64,000 nt of DNA from Halomonas sp. I5-271120 (lineage in GTDB: Bacteria; Pseudomonadota; Gammaproteobacteria; Pseudomonadales; Halomonadaceae): the NCBI RefSeq assembly GCF_030553075.1, contig NZ_CP130701.1, positions 868,001-932,000 on the forward strand, given 5' to 3'. Shown piece after piece: positions 8,247-16,734 of this stretch (positions are counted from its first letter, which is position 1; each line of letters starts with the position of its first letter). A program made the position numbers and the translations under genes. The notes under the pieces were generated by a model. That model had not been told where the DNA came from, searched no databases, and saw only the letters and a program-made list of their open reading frames with translations.

Positions 8247-9488
8247 ATGACGACTACTCACATCTCCCGTACCCGCTTTATCAATGCCAACGTCATCGAT
8301 ACCCGCCACGGCCAAGTGCTGTCTGAGCAGCAGGTGCGCATTCAGGATGGCCGCATCGTCGCGATCGGTTCCGGCCCACTCGATGGCGAAGACGATCAGG
8401 TCATCGACCTTGAAGGCCGCTATCTGATGCCCGGCCTGGTCGACTCCCATGTTCACGTCACCGCCATCACCCCGAATTTCGCGCTGCTCGAGACGCTGTC
8501 TCCCTTCTATGTAGGCGCCAAGTCCAGCGAGCTGCTGGAAGCCATGCTGATGCGCGGCTTTACCAGCGTGCGTGATGCCGGGGGTGCCGACCATGGCCTG
8601 GCAAGCGCCGTCGAGGAAGACAGCCTGATCGGCCCGCGCCTTTTGTATGCCGGCCGGGCACTGTCACAGACCGGCGGCCACGGCGACATGCGCGGCCCCG
8701 GCCAACAGACCTTCGAGGGCTGCTTCTGCTGCTCGGGGCTGGGGCGTGTCTGCGATGGCGTCAGCGAGGTCCGCCGCGCCGCTCGCGACGAGATTCGCAA
8801 GGGGGCCACCCAGCTCAAGATCATGGCCTCGGGCGGGGTGTCTTCCCCCACCGATCGTATCGACAGCACTCAGTTCTCGCTGGAAGAGATCGATGCCATC
8901 GTCGAGGAAGCCACCGCTGCCAACATCCACACTATGGCCCATGCCTATACCGCCCGCGCCATCAACCGGTTGATTCCCCGCGGTGTGAAGACGATCGAGC
9001 ACGGCAACCTGATGGACGAAGAAAGCTGCCGGCTGTTTCTCGAGCACGATGCCTACCTGACGCCGACCCTTGCCACCTACGATGCCCTGGCCAAGGAAGG
9101 CGTCGAGGCCGGCATGGCGCCGCACCTTCAGCAGAAGGTCTATGACGTGCTGGATGCCGGCGCCAAGGCACTGGAAATGGCCCAGCGCCACGGTGTGAAG
9201 ATGCTCTACGGCTCTGACCTGCTGGGCCGCATGCAGTGCCACCAGCTCAACGAGTTCCTGTTGCGCAAGGAGGTGGTGCCGGCGGATGACCTGATCCGCG
9301 CCGCGACCTGCAACGCCGCCGACGCCTACGGCGATCGCGGGGACTTCGGCGAAGTGATTCCAGGCGCCCGTGGCGATCTGATCGTCCTGCGTGACAACCC
9401 GCTGGATGATATCTCGGTGCTGACGCAGCCTGAGCACCAGCTACTGATGATCATGAAGGGGGGCAAGATCTACAAGAACGCGCTCTAA
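8247..9488 (+). CDS. Metal-dependent amidohydrolase (prolidase/carboxypeptidase-like)
   Basis: 413 residues of the amidohydrolase superfamily, cytoplasmic (no signal peptide). Visible metal ligands in order: HVHV after MPGLVDS, the likely carbamylated lysine in ATQLKIMASGG, the histidines in HTMAHAY and IEHGN, and the final aspartate in LYGSDLLG. The set fits the Sgx9260-like Xaa-Pro/Xaa-Arg dipeptidase branch, whose members cleave N-acyl or dipeptide amide bonds. As the last gene of a TRAP operon it probably hydrolyses the imported compound. An odd CFCC cluster occurs near residue 160. The exact substrate cannot be read from the sequence. Confidence 0.85.
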   Translation: MTTTHISRTRFINANVIDTRHGQVLSEQQVRIQDGRIVAIGSGPLDGEDDQVIDLEGRYLMPGLVDSHVHVTAITPNFALLETLSPFYVGAKSSELLEAMLMRGFTSVRDAGGADHGLASAVEEDSLIGPRLLYAGRALSQTGGHGDMRGPGQQTFEGCFCCSGLGRVCDGVSEVRRAARDEIRKGATQLKIMASGGVSSPTDRIDSTQFSLEEIDAIVEEATAANIHTMAHAYTARAINRLIPRGVKTIEHGNLMDEESCRLFLEHDAYLTPTLATYDALAKEGVEAGMAPHLQQKVYDVLDAGAKALEMAQRHGVKMLYGSDLLGRMQCHQLNEFLLRKEVVPADDLIRAATCNAADAYGDRGDFGEVIPGARGDLIVLRDNPLDDISVLTQPEHQLLMIMKGGKIYKNAL

Positions 9489-9539
9489 GCCCCGTTCTGG
9501 CAGGGCGCGTGCCGGTTGCGGCGTGCGCCCTCAGGCTGT

Positions 9540-9731
9540 CCTCGTAAATTAATGTTGACCCGAAGGCCTCAACGTGGAAAGATGCATCTCAGTTGGTTAG
9601 CAAGTTGAATATAGTCAGTTGTAATCGAAGTCCTTCGGTAGCCCTGGTGTATATCTCCTTTGTTTTACCCACTATTTCTCGGGGTATCACCCGGCAACTG
9701 TAAGAGCGCTTTGCGCGTAAGGATATTGAAA
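9540..9731 (+). promoter_or_regulatory. Long upstream/leader region of the cold-shock gene
   Basis: Some 190 bp of comparatively AT-rich sequence precede the cold-shock ORF, with AAGGA at 9718-9722 as ribosome site 9 nt before ATG. Long structured 5' leaders that refold at low temperature are known for cspA-type genes, and this region is a candidate. I cannot fix the transcription start. A weak inverted repeat (GGGCGC...GCGCCC, 9504-9532) just before it could end the amidohydrolase transcript. Confidence 0.4.
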
Positions 9732-9935
9732 ATGGCAACTGGCACAGTTAAGTGGTTCAACGACACTAAAGGTTTCGGCTTCATTTCTCCGGCAGACGGT
9801 GGCGACGACCTGTTCGCACACTTCTCCGAGATCCAGGCAGAAGGCTTCAAGTCTCTGCAGGACGGCCAGGAAGTTTCCTTTGACGTCACCCAGGGCAAGA
9901 AAGGCCTGCAGGCGTCAAACATCAAGGCCATCTAA
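9732..9935 (+). CDS. Cold-shock domain protein (CspA family)
   Basis: 67 residues, a single cold-shock domain. Both RNA-binding motifs are present: KGFGFI (RNP1) and DLFAHF (RNP2-like, normally VFVHF), in the order expected for a five-strand OB fold. Such proteins bind single-stranded RNA and melt secondary structure or act as antiterminators. The frame opens upstream of this ATG, but the family N-terminus [11 protein letters not shown] and the AAGGA site fix the start. The gene is monocistronic, with a long leader and a good terminator behind it. Confidence 0.95.
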   Translation: MATGTVKWFNDTKGFGFISPADGGDDLFAHFSEIQAEGFKSLQDGQEVSFDVTQGKKGLQASNIKAI

Positions 9936-9966
9936 ACTCCGACTTCCTGTCGAGATTAGAAAGCCT

Positions 9967-10014
9967 CTCAAACCCTAGGGTTTGAGGTACAAGGCCCGCT
10001 TCGGCGGGCCTTGT
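9967..10014 (+). terminator. Palindrome and terminator after the cold-shock gene
   Basis: Two structures follow each other. First comes the perfect 20-bp palindrome CTCAAACCCTAGGGTTTGAG (9967-9986). Then a 9-bp stem AAGGCCCGC with loop TTCG and GCGGGCCTT (9991-10012) followed by GTTGCGTTTGTG. The second is a typical rho-independent terminator with a UUCG tetraloop. The first may be an extra 3'-end structure or a protein-binding site. Confidence 0.75.
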
Positions 10015-10115
10015 TGCGTTTGTGTGGTAGTAAAGTTTGTGTAGTAGATGCGTTAAAGCCCCCTCCCGGCGAATGATAAAATCGACACCTCTGCGTGACG
10101 CTACTCAGGACGCCC

Positions 10116-10706
10116 ATGACGATCGACACCACCCGCATCAATCAGCAGATGACCCATTTCGACGGTCACCAGGAAATCTGGCTGTTCGGCTATGGCTCAC
10201 TGATCTGGAAAGCCGACTTTCCCTACCTGGAACGTCGCCCGGCGCATATCCGCGGCTGGGTGCGCCGCTTCTGGCAAGGCTCCCACGACCATCGGGGCAC
10301 GCCCGAGGCTCCGGGGCGCGTGGCTACCCTGGTCCGCGATCCAGACGCCATCTGCCACGGCATGGCCTACCGCATCACGCCTGAAACCCTCGGTCCTCTC
10401 GATGTGCGCGAGAAAAACGGCTACCTGCGCGTGGTCACCGAACTGCACTTCGATGATGCCCCTGACGACAACCGAATGAGCGAATCAGCTGAAGGCCTGG
10501 TGTATCTCGCCACTGAAGACAACGCCGCCTTTCTCGGCGACGCGCCCCATGACGCCATCGCCCGCCAGATTGCCGAGGCCCGAGGCGCCAGCGGCCCCAA
10601 CCGCGACTACCTGCTCAACCTGGCGGCGGCGCTCGAGCGTCTCGGCCATCACGACGAGCATGTGGTCTCGCTGGCGAGCCACCTAGATGGGAAACTATCT
10701 AGCTGA
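10116..10706 (+). CDS. ChaC-like gamma-glutamylcyclotransferase
   Basis: 196 residues. The N-terminal FGYGSLIWKADF motif is the substrate-binding loop of ChaC proteins. HGMAYRIT and the catalytic-glutamate region around LDVREKNGYLRV follow. ChaC enzymes cleave glutathione (gamma-glutamyl-Cys-Gly) to 5-oxoproline and Cys-Gly in the cytoplasm. The ATG chosen has AGGA 5 nt upstream; a GTG 21 bp earlier is possible. The neighbour at 10764 belongs to the other bacterial gamma-glutamylcyclotransferase family, so two related activities sit together on the same strand. Confidence 0.88.
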   Translation: MTIDTTRINQQMTHFDGHQEIWLFGYGSLIWKADFPYLERRPAHIRGWVRRFWQGSHDHRGTPEAPGRVATLVRDPDAICHGMAYRITPETLGPLDVREKNGYLRVVTELHFDDAPDDNRMSESAEGLVYLATEDNAAFLGDAPHDAIARQIAEARGASGPNRDYLLNLAAALERLGHHDEHVVSLASHLDGKLSS

Positions 10707-10763
10707 GAGGCCGCACCGTCTTTCAGACATTGCTTCCAAACACTCGTGAACTTCAGGTGAGCC

Positions 10764-11171
10764 ATGCACTCCCCCGCCATCGCCATCCAGCGCACCCCGC
10801 TGGTCGCCGTCTACGGCACGCTGAAGCGCGGCCTGCGCAACCACCACTGGCTGAAGGGTGCCGAGTTCGTCGGTAAAGACACCCTCACGACGGCGACCCT
10901 CTACGATCTGGGCCCCTACCCTGGCGCCAGGCTCGAGCCCTCGCGCGGGGTCTGCATCGAGGTGTTTCGGGTCGATAGCCGCTGCCTGACAGACCTCGAC
11001 CGGCTGGAAGACTACCGCGTCCAAGCGCCGACAACCGGCACCTACGACCGCGCCGTACACGACACCGCCTTCGGGCCGGCCTGGCTCTATCTCTACAACC
11101 TCGACGTTGCCGGCTATCCTGCGATCCGCGAAGGAGGCTGGTCGCCGAGCGATAGTTCGCCCAGCGCCTAG
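10764..11171 (+). CDS. AIG2/GGACT-type gamma-glutamylcyclotransferase
   Basis: 135 residues. The opening VYGTLKRGLRNHHWLKGAEF is the YGTL signature of the YtfP/AIG2/GGACT family. The conserved acidic segment LDRLEDY provides the putative catalytic glutamate. These enzymes release 5-oxoproline from gamma-glutamylamines or related amides. The gene follows the ChaC gene by 57 bp and may share its transcript. Family assignment is strong; substrate is not determinable from sequence. Confidence 0.85.
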   Translation: MHSPAIAIQRTPLVAVYGTLKRGLRNHHWLKGAEFVGKDTLTTATLYDLGPYPGARLEPSRGVCIEVFRVDSRCLTDLDRLEDYRVQAPTTGTYDRAVHDTAFGPAWLYLYNLDVAGYPAIREGGWSPSDSSPSA

Positions 11172-11248
11172 GCAAGCATGACGCCGACGAACTGACGTCG
11201 CTCTCTGGCGGGACACCGGGATGATCGCCGACGCGGCGGCGACGGGAA

Positions 11249-11257
11249 TGGTAGAAT
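11249..11257 (+). promoter_or_regulatory. Candidate extended -10 promoter for sstT
   Basis: TGGTAGAAT, an extended -10 (TGnTAnAAT), lies about 108 bp before the sstT start in an otherwise very GC-rich stretch. No convincing -35 hexamer is present at the normal spacing, consistent with an extended -10 promoter. Assigned by pattern only. Confidence 0.35.
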
Positions 11258-11364
11258 ACCGCGCCCGTTTTGGCCCGGCGCGGCTGGCAGGTGGACCCAA
11301 TCGCGCCGCGCACTCCTGGCTTCTGCGTGCAACCCACGATCCCGAACCCTCCAAGAGACGCGTC

Positions 11365-12594
11365 ATGATCGCAACCCTTAACACCCTCTTCCGCCCCCTG
11401 CAGCGGATAGGGCTGATCGCTCAAATTGCCATCGGCATCGTCTGCGGCATCCTGCTGGCTACCACCTCACCCGATCTCGCCCAGTCGGCGTCACTGCTGG
11501 GGCAAGTGTTCATTTCTGCCCTCAAGGCCGTGGCACCGATTCTGGTCTTCGTCTTAGTCACGGCGGCCATCGCCAGCCATCAGCGCGGCCAGCAGACCCA
11601 CATCCGCGGGGTGCTGGTGCTTTATCTGATCGGCACGCTGGCGGCCGCGCTGGTCGCCGTGGTGGCGAGCTTCGCTTTCCCGACCACCCTAACACTGGAC
11701 GCTCCTCAGGCCACCGGCAACCCGCCCGGTGGGGTCGATGAGATCCTCAAGAACCTAGTGTTGAGCGCCGTCGACAACCCGGTCAGCGCGCTGATGAATG
11801 CCGACTTCATCGCCATTCTGGTCTGGTCGGCCGGCCTTGGCCTGACGCTGCGCCAGGCAAGCGATAGCACCCGCGCCCTGCTTGCTGACCTTGCCGATGC
11901 GGTATCGCAGATCATTCGCTGGGTGATCCGCCTGGCACCGCTGGGCATCTTCGGCCTGGTGGCCGGCACCCTTGCCAGCGCAGGCCTCGGTGCACTGCTC
12001 GATTACGGCCAGCTGCTGCTGGTGATCGTCGGCTGCATGCTGTTCGTGGCACTGGTGACCAACCCGCTGATCGTGTTCCTGAAGACGCGTCGTAATCCTT
12101 ATCCGCTGGTCTTCGCCTGCCTGCGCGGCAGCGCCATCACTGCCTTCTTCACCCGTAGCTCGGCGGCCAACATTCCGGTCAACCTGGAGCTGTGCAAGCG
12201 CCTTGACCTGCACGCCGACACCTATTCGATCTCGATCCCGCTGGGCGCCACCATCAATATGTCCGGTGCGGCGGTCACCATCACCGTGATCACCCTGGCC
12301 GCTGCTCATACCCTGGGCATCAGCGTCGACTTCGCCACTGCGCTGCTGCTATGCATCGTATCGGCGCTGGCCGCCTGCGGTGTCTCCGGCGTGGCCGGCG
12401 GCTCGCTGCTGATCATCCCCATGGCCGCCAACCTGTTCGGCATTTCCACCGACGTGGCCATGCAGGTCGTGGCGATTGGCTTTGTGATCAGCGTGGTTCA
12501 GGATTCCACCGAAACGGCGCTGAACTCCTCCACTGACGTGCTGTTCACCGCCGCCGCCTGTCGGGCCGGTGACGCGGCCACCGAGCGCGACTGA
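11365..12594 (+). CDS. sstT: SstT sodium/serine-threonine symporter
   Basis: 409 residues of the dicarboxylate/amino acid:cation symporter fold. Diagnostic motifs: [19 protein letters not shown] (serine-rich reentrant hairpin), [19 protein letters not shown] and the C-terminal [19 protein letters not shown]. SstT takes up serine and threonine with sodium in the inner membrane. The start ATG was chosen because it follows AGAGACG and begins the conserved hydrophobic N-terminus; the longer frame upstream is GC-rich noise. Transcription probably starts near 11260 and ends at the shared stem-loop 12636-12665. Confidence 0.93.
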   Translation: MIATLNTLFRPLQRIGLIAQIAIGIVCGILLATTSPDLAQSASLLGQVFISALKAVAPILVFVLVTAAIASHQRGQQTHIRGVLVLYLIGTLAAALVAVVASFAFPTTLTLDAPQATGNPPGGVDEILKNLVLSAVDNPVSALMNADFIAILVWSAGLGLTLRQASDSTRALLADLADAVSQIIRWVIRLAPLGIFGLVAGTLASAGLGALLDYGQLLLVIVGCMLFVALVTNPLIVFLKTRRNPYPLVFACLRGSAITAFFTRSSAANIPVNLELCKRLDLHADTYSISIPLGATINMSGAAVTITVITLAAAHTLGISVDFATALLLCIVSALAACGVSGVAGGSLLIIPMAANLFGISTDVAMQVVAIGFVISVVQDSTETALNSSTDVLFTAAACRAGDAATERD

Positions 12595-12635
12595 ACCACC
12601 CGTCCCGCTTCCAGCCGTCCGCTCTGGAACGAAAA

Positions 12636-12665
12636 ACCCCGCCATGGCAGACACCATGGCGGGGT
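12636..12665 (-). terminator. Terminator between sstT and the convergent aminotransferase gene
   Basis: A perfect 12-bp stem (ACCCCGCCATGG / CCATGGCGGGGT) closes a 6-nt loop. On the minus strand it is followed by a run of five U, so it is a good rho-independent terminator for the aminotransferase. On the plus strand no U-tract follows, but it may still slow transcripts from sstT. Confidence 0.8.
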
Positions 12666-12687
12666 AGAAAGGCCCATCCGGCAGTGA

Positions 12688-13908
12688 TCAGGCCGGGTTG
12701 CTGGCCTCGGTCTGGTGGGTCTCAGCGTCCAGATCCTTGCCGTCCAAGCGCTGGCAAAGCGTCGCCATTTTGTCGACGGCTTGCATCAGCACTTCATCCG
12801 GTACCGTTAGCGCCACCCGAATCAGGGTCGTGGCGCTATCGCCGAAAGAGGCTCCCGGCATCACCGCCACCCCTTGTTCTTCGAGCAGCCGCCAGGCGAA
12901 AGCCTCGCCGTCCAGACCGGTCTTCGCGACATCGATCATCAGGAACATGCCGCCCTGCGGGAGGCTCGACGACAGCGCGGGCACCCGGCCGACGGCCTCG
13001 TGCAGCAGCTTGGCGCGACGGCCCAGCGCTTCACAGAGGCGATCGGCGGTATCGAAATGCTGGCGCAGAGCCGCCTCGGTCATGTCGGCAATGAACGGCT
13101 GGTTGCCGAACAGCATGGTTTCCGAAATCGGCAGCAGGCGCCGCGAAAACTCCACCGGGCCGATCGACCAGCCGCTGCGGAAGCCGGTGGCCGCATGGCT
13201 CTTGGAGATCGAGGACACCACCACGGTGCGCTCGCGAAGCGCCTCGATTTCCAGCGGCGAGACGAAGTCGCCGTCGAAGATCAGCGCCTCGTAGACCTCA
13301 TCGCAGAGGATCCACAGATCGTGCTCGATGCACAGCTTGCCCAACTGCTCCAGCGTCTCGCGATCCAACACCGCGCCGGTGGGGTTATGCGGCGTATTGA
13401 GCATCAGCACCCGGCTTTCCGGGGTGATGGCGGCGGCCAGATCGTCAGGCTGCATGATGAAGTCGTGCTCCATGCGCAGCGGCACCGGCTGAAGATGAGC
13501 CCCTGCGGCACGAATCACCCCTTCATAGGTGGCGTAGTACGGGTCGCCGCTCAGCACGCCATCTCCCTCACCGGCCAGCGCCAGGATCACCGCGAATAGC
13601 GCGGTCTGGGTACCGGGGAAGCACAGCACGTTCTCTTCGCCGATGCCGGGGAAGCGCGGCGCATAGCTCTCGATCAACGCATCCACTAGGCCCGGCTCGC
13701 CGCGCCCGTTGGAATAGCGCGTGCGCCCGGCCCGCAGGGCATCGATGCAGTGCTCGACCAGGGCCGGGTCGGTGGTGATATCCGGCTCGCCGATGCTCAA
13801 TTCGATGAGTTCTTCGCCTTTGGCCTGGCGCGCTCTAGCGGCGTTGTGTACCGCCCATTTGTCGCCACCGAGGTCATACAGGCGATCAGTAATCGATGCG
13901 TAGCGCAT
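12688..13908 (-). CDS. PLP-dependent class I/II aminotransferase
   Basis: 406 residues, fold-type I aminotransferase. Visible active-site motifs: NTPHNPTGAVLDRE, the YDEVYE-like region LCDEVYEALIFDGD, and the PLP lysine in VVSSISKSHAATGFRSGW, followed by the carboxylate-binding arginine. It transfers an amino group between an amino acid and a 2-oxo acid in the cytoplasm. It lies 10 bp downstream of the TetR gene on the minus strand. A polar amino-acid ABC importer is transcribed divergently, so it plausibly starts catabolism of the imported amino acid. Substrate specificity within the AspC/ArAT-like group is not resolvable. Confidence 0.88.
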   Translation of the reverse strand: MRYASITDRLYDLGGDKWAVHNAARARQAKGEELIELSIGEPDITTDPALVEHCIDALRAGRTRYSNGRGEPGLVDALIESYAPRFPGIGEENVLCFPGTQTALFAVILALAGEGDGVLSGDPYYATYEGVIRAAGAHLQPVPLRMEHDFIMQPDDLAAAITPESRVLMLNTPHNPTGAVLDRETLEQLGKLCIEHDLWILCDEVYEALIFDGDFVSPLEIEALRERTVVVSSISKSHAATGFRSGWSIGPVEFSRRLLPISETMLFGNQPFIADMTEAALRQHFDTADRLCEALGRRAKLLHEAVGRVPALSSSLPQGGMFLMIDVAKTGLDGEAFAWRLLEEQGVAVMPGASFGDSATTLIRVALTVPDEVLMQAVDKMATLCQRLDGKDLDAETHQTEASNPA

Positions 13909-13918
13909 GAAACGTTTC

Positions 13919-14596
13919 CTATCGTGTTGCGTGCTGAGAAGATATTGAGGGGGCGGCGATATGCTGCATCAGAGTATTGGCCGGCAGTGCGAGGATGCCC
14001 TCCGCCGCACTCAGCGCAATCCTTGGCAGCAGCGCCGTGTCATAAAGGCCGTGCCCGAGCCCGCCTTCCAGCCACAAGCCATCGATCAGCGCATTCAGCG
14101 CAATGGCGTAGTGCTGGCAGGTGACAGGGTCCGCGGGACGCTTGAGCGCCAGCAGCAGCGGATGAATCAGCGTTTCCAGCAGGATCAGGAATTCGCGATA
14201 GCTCTCACGGTGGATGTCGGCATAGCCAGGATCGGTGCGTACACGGCCGATGAACGTGGCCCAGAGCGCCACCTTGCGGGGCGACAGGTTGGGCGCCGTC
14301 ACGTTGGCGACGATGAAGCGTGCCAGGCGTTGCTCGGGCTCCTCGCCGGCTTTCTCTGCCGATTCCTCGGCTTCGCCGGTCAGTTGCCCGATCAGGTAGC
14401 CGTAGGCGGCACTTACCATCGCGTCCTTGGAACCGAAGTAATGGCGAATCAACCCCGCCGTCACGCCGGCACGCTCGGCCACCCGCCGAGCGCTGGCACC
14501 GCTCATGCCGTGCTCGGCGACACAGTCCAGAGTGGCTTCGAGCAAGCTGCGGCGCCGCGCATCCATGGACCAACGCTGAAATGATTTCCTGCTCAT
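13919..14596 (-). CDS. TetR-family regulator (BetI-like)
   Basis: 225 residues. The helix-turn-helix region reads ASARRVAERAGVTAGLIRHY then FGSKDAMVSAAYGYL, very similar to BetI-type repressors, and a C-terminal TetR_C domain follows. I chose the ATG preceded by GGAG; another ATG three codons upstream and a longer GC-poor extension are possible. The gene heads the minus-strand pair with the aminotransferase and faces the amino-acid ABC operon. The palindrome at 14860-14877 is the likely shared operator. It probably senses the transported amino acid or its keto acid. Confidence 0.85.
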   Translation of the reverse strand: MSRKSFQRWSMDARRRSLLEATLDCVAEHGMSGASARRVAERAGVTAGLIRHYFGSKDAMVSAAYGYLIGQLTGEAEESAEKAGEEPEQRLARFIVANVTAPNLSPRKVALWATFIGRVRTDPGYADIHRESYREFLILLETLIHPLLLALKRPADPVTCQHYAIALNALIDGLWLEGGLGHGLYDTALLPRIALSAAEGILALPANTLMQHIAAPSISSQHATR

Positions 14597-14859
14597 AGTC
14601 TCCATCGTTTCCGGTAAGAAGCATCCCTCTCGGCGCTTCACTGCATATAGGCCGCCCCACCCACTCGGCTTCATAAAGCTCACCTCACAAAGACCGCTTC
14701 ATAAAGACCGCTACGCGTGGGCGCCCCTACATACATCAAGGTGCTGAAAAAATTGGTGATTTTGACACCAGATCTGCCCTTGAAACTGCCGACCCTAAAG
14801 CGCCTAGCTAGCCTTTCGTTTAATATTGAGGCTTTGAATCTCGCCGTACTTGGCTTACA

Positions 14860-14877
14860 GTTATACTGTCGTATAAC
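14860..14877. promoter_or_regulatory. Candidate operator before the amino-acid ABC operon
   Basis: Perfect inverted repeat GTTATAC-TGTC-GTATAAC in the 365-bp divergent region between the TetR gene and the ABC ATPase gene. The TATACT it contains could itself be a -10 element, so a bound repressor would block the ABC promoter. The length and spacing fit a TetR-type site. The rest of the divergent region shows no ORF or further structure I can support. Confidence 0.45.
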
Positions 14878-14961
14878 AAGGAACTAATTGCAAGCGCCTG
14901 CTAGATAACGACGTTTCCCCCTCCAGGAGGCAGATGGGCGCCCCCAGAGACGAGATAATCA

Positions 14962-15732
14962 ATGGCAAACGAACCTGCAATAGAGATACGCGACCTGCGC
15001 AAGCGATTCGGTCCCCTCGAGGTCCTGAAGGGCATTTCCTTGACCGCCGGCCAGGGCGATATCGTCGCCATCATTGGCGGCTCGGGCTCGGGTAAATCGA
15101 CGCTGCTAAGATGCATCAACCTGCTGGAACGCCCGACATCGGGCGAGGTGGCGATTCAAGGCGAAACCTATCGCATGCGAACCTCTCGCCATGGCGATAT
15201 GGAAATCGCCGACCGCCGTCAGGTCCAGCGCATCCGCGCCCACCTCGGCATGGTCTTTCAGAACTTCAACCTCTGGCCGCACCGCACGGTGCTGGAAAAC
15301 GTCATCGAGGTGCCCATCCACGTACTGGGCATGAAGCGCGACGAGGCCGTTCATCGCGCCGAGAAGCTGCTCGACCGAGTCGGACTTGCCAGCCAGAAGT
15401 CGATGTATCCGGGCTTCCTATCCGGCGGGCAGCAGCAACGCGCCGCCATTGCCCGGGTGCTGGCGGTCGATCCGCTGGCCATGTTGTTCGATGAACCCAC
15501 CTCGGCGCTCGATCCGGAGCTGGTCGGCGAGGTGCTATCCGTGATCCGCGATCTGGCCGCCGAGCAGCGCACCATGATGCTGGTGACCCACGAGATGGCC
15601 TTCGCTCGCGACGTGGCAAGCCACGTGGTGTTCCTCCGAGAAGGCGTCATCGAAGAGCAGGGCCCGCCCGATCAGATCTTTGGCGATCCCCGGTCGCCGT
15701 ACTTGAAGCAGTTCATCAGTTCGGTGGCCTGA
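14962..15732 (+). CDS. Polar amino-acid ABC transporter ATP-binding protein
   Basis: 256 residues of the HisP/GlnQ/ArtP type. Walker A GGSGSGKST, signature LSGGQQQRAAIARVLAVDP, Walker B AMLFDEPTSALDPELVGEVL and the switch histidine in LVTHEMAFARDVA are all intact. It energises the two permeases at 16735 and 17464 in the inner membrane. The start has no strong Shine-Dalgarno but is the only one that keeps the family N-terminus. It is first in a four-gene plus-strand operon: ATPase, binding protein, permease, permease. Confidence 0.93.
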   Translation: MANEPAIEIRDLRKRFGPLEVLKGISLTAGQGDIVAIIGGSGSGKSTLLRCINLLERPTSGEVAIQGETYRMRTSRHGDMEIADRRQVQRIRAHLGMVFQNFNLWPHRTVLENVIEVPIHVLGMKRDEAVHRAEKLLDRVGLASQKSMYPGFLSGGQQQRAAIARVLAVDPLAMLFDEPTSALDPELVGEVLSVIRDLAAEQRTMMLVTHEMAFARDVASHVVFLREGVIEEQGPPDQIFGDPRSPYLKQFISSVA

Positions 15733-15857
15733 CCGCCGGCCTTTCTTTATCAACACAGCTTTATCAACGACGGCGTCATAAACGACACGCGTAAACACCC
15801 TAAACGGCAGATGTAACCCGTCTGCCAAGAACGCCTAAAACAAGAGAGGTAATCCCC

Positions 15858-16634
15858 ATGTTCAAGACACTCACCGCGACCGCCAGCCTGATCGGCCTGA
15901 GCCTTTTCGCTGCACCAGTTCTGGCCGATACCTACAAGATCGGCCTGTCTGCCGAGCCCTACCCCCCCTTCTACTCGCCGGATGCTGCCGGTGAATGGTC
16001 GGGCTGGGAAATCGACTTCATCGACGAGCTATGTAACCGCCTTGAGGCCGAGTGCGAGCTCAAGCCGGTCGCTTGGGAAGGCATCATTCCGGCTCTTAAA
16101 ACCGGCAAGATCGACATGATCATTGGCTCGATGTCGATTACCCCGGAACGCGCCCAGCAGATCGCCTTCTCCGACAAGTATTACGCCAGCCCCACCGGCA
16201 TCGTGGCGCTCAAATCAAGCGACGTGCAGCCCACTGCCGAGGGCGTTGAAGGCGCTTATCTGGGTATTCAGTCGGGCACCAACCAGGAACAGTACGCGCG
16301 CAAGCATTTCGCCGACACGGCTAACCTCAAGGTCTATCAGACCCTCAACGAAGAGCTCCAGGACCTGGTCGCTGGCCGCCTGGACGGGGTGGTCGCCGAC
16401 ACCCTGGCCGTTCAGACCTTCATCCACTCAGAGACCGGCCAGTCCTGCTGTGAATACCGCGGTGCCGTGGCAAGCGATGCTGAGCTGATGAGCGAGGGCA
16501 TCGGGGTAGGCCTGCGCCAGGGCGATACCGCGCTCAAGGAACGCGTCAATGCGGCCATCGACGCGATGCGTGCCGATGGTACCTATGAGGAGATGACGGC
16601 GCCCTACTTCGATTTCGACATCTACGGCGGCTAA
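15858..16634 (+). CDS. Amino-acid ABC transporter periplasmic binding protein
   Basis: 258 residues with a Sec signal peptide (cleavage after FAAPVLA, residue 23). The mature part has the SBP family 3 pattern: LSAEPYPPFYSPD at the N-terminus, WEIDFIDELCNRL, and the ligand loop IIGSMSITPERAQQIAFSDK. Such proteins bind arginine, lysine, ornithine or histidine; the acidic pocket region is compatible with a basic amino acid, but this is inference. A stem-loop at 16648 follows, which often keeps the binding-protein message more abundant than the permease message. Confidence 0.9.
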   Translation: MFKTLTATASLIGLSLFAAPVLADTYKIGLSAEPYPPFYSPDAAGEWSGWEIDFIDELCNRLEAECELKPVAWEGIIPALKTGKIDMIIGSMSITPERAQQIAFSDKYYASPTGIVALKSSDVQPTAEGVEGAYLGIQSGTNQEQYARKHFADTANLKVYQTLNEELQDLVAGRLDGVVADTLAVQTFIHSETGQSCCEYRGAVASDAELMSEGIGVGLRQGDTALKERVNAAIDAMRADGTYEEMTAPYFDFDIYGG

Positions 16635-16647
16635 TTGCCCGCCTGCG

Positions 16648-16677
16648 AAGGCCGCCCTAGTGGCGGCCTTTGTCTTT
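16648..16677 (+). terminator. Intra-operon terminator/attenuator after the binding protein
   Basis: AAGGCCGCC and GGCGGCCTT form a 9-bp stem around CTAGT, followed by TGTCTTT. It resembles a moderate rho-independent terminator. Because the permease genes continue 65 bp downstream on the same strand, it probably attenuates rather than ends the operon. Confidence 0.7.
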
Positions 16678-16734
16678 CCGTCTTTATTTGGACATTCGTT
16701 GGAAATCCGTTACTCACAAGGATAATCGCCACCC

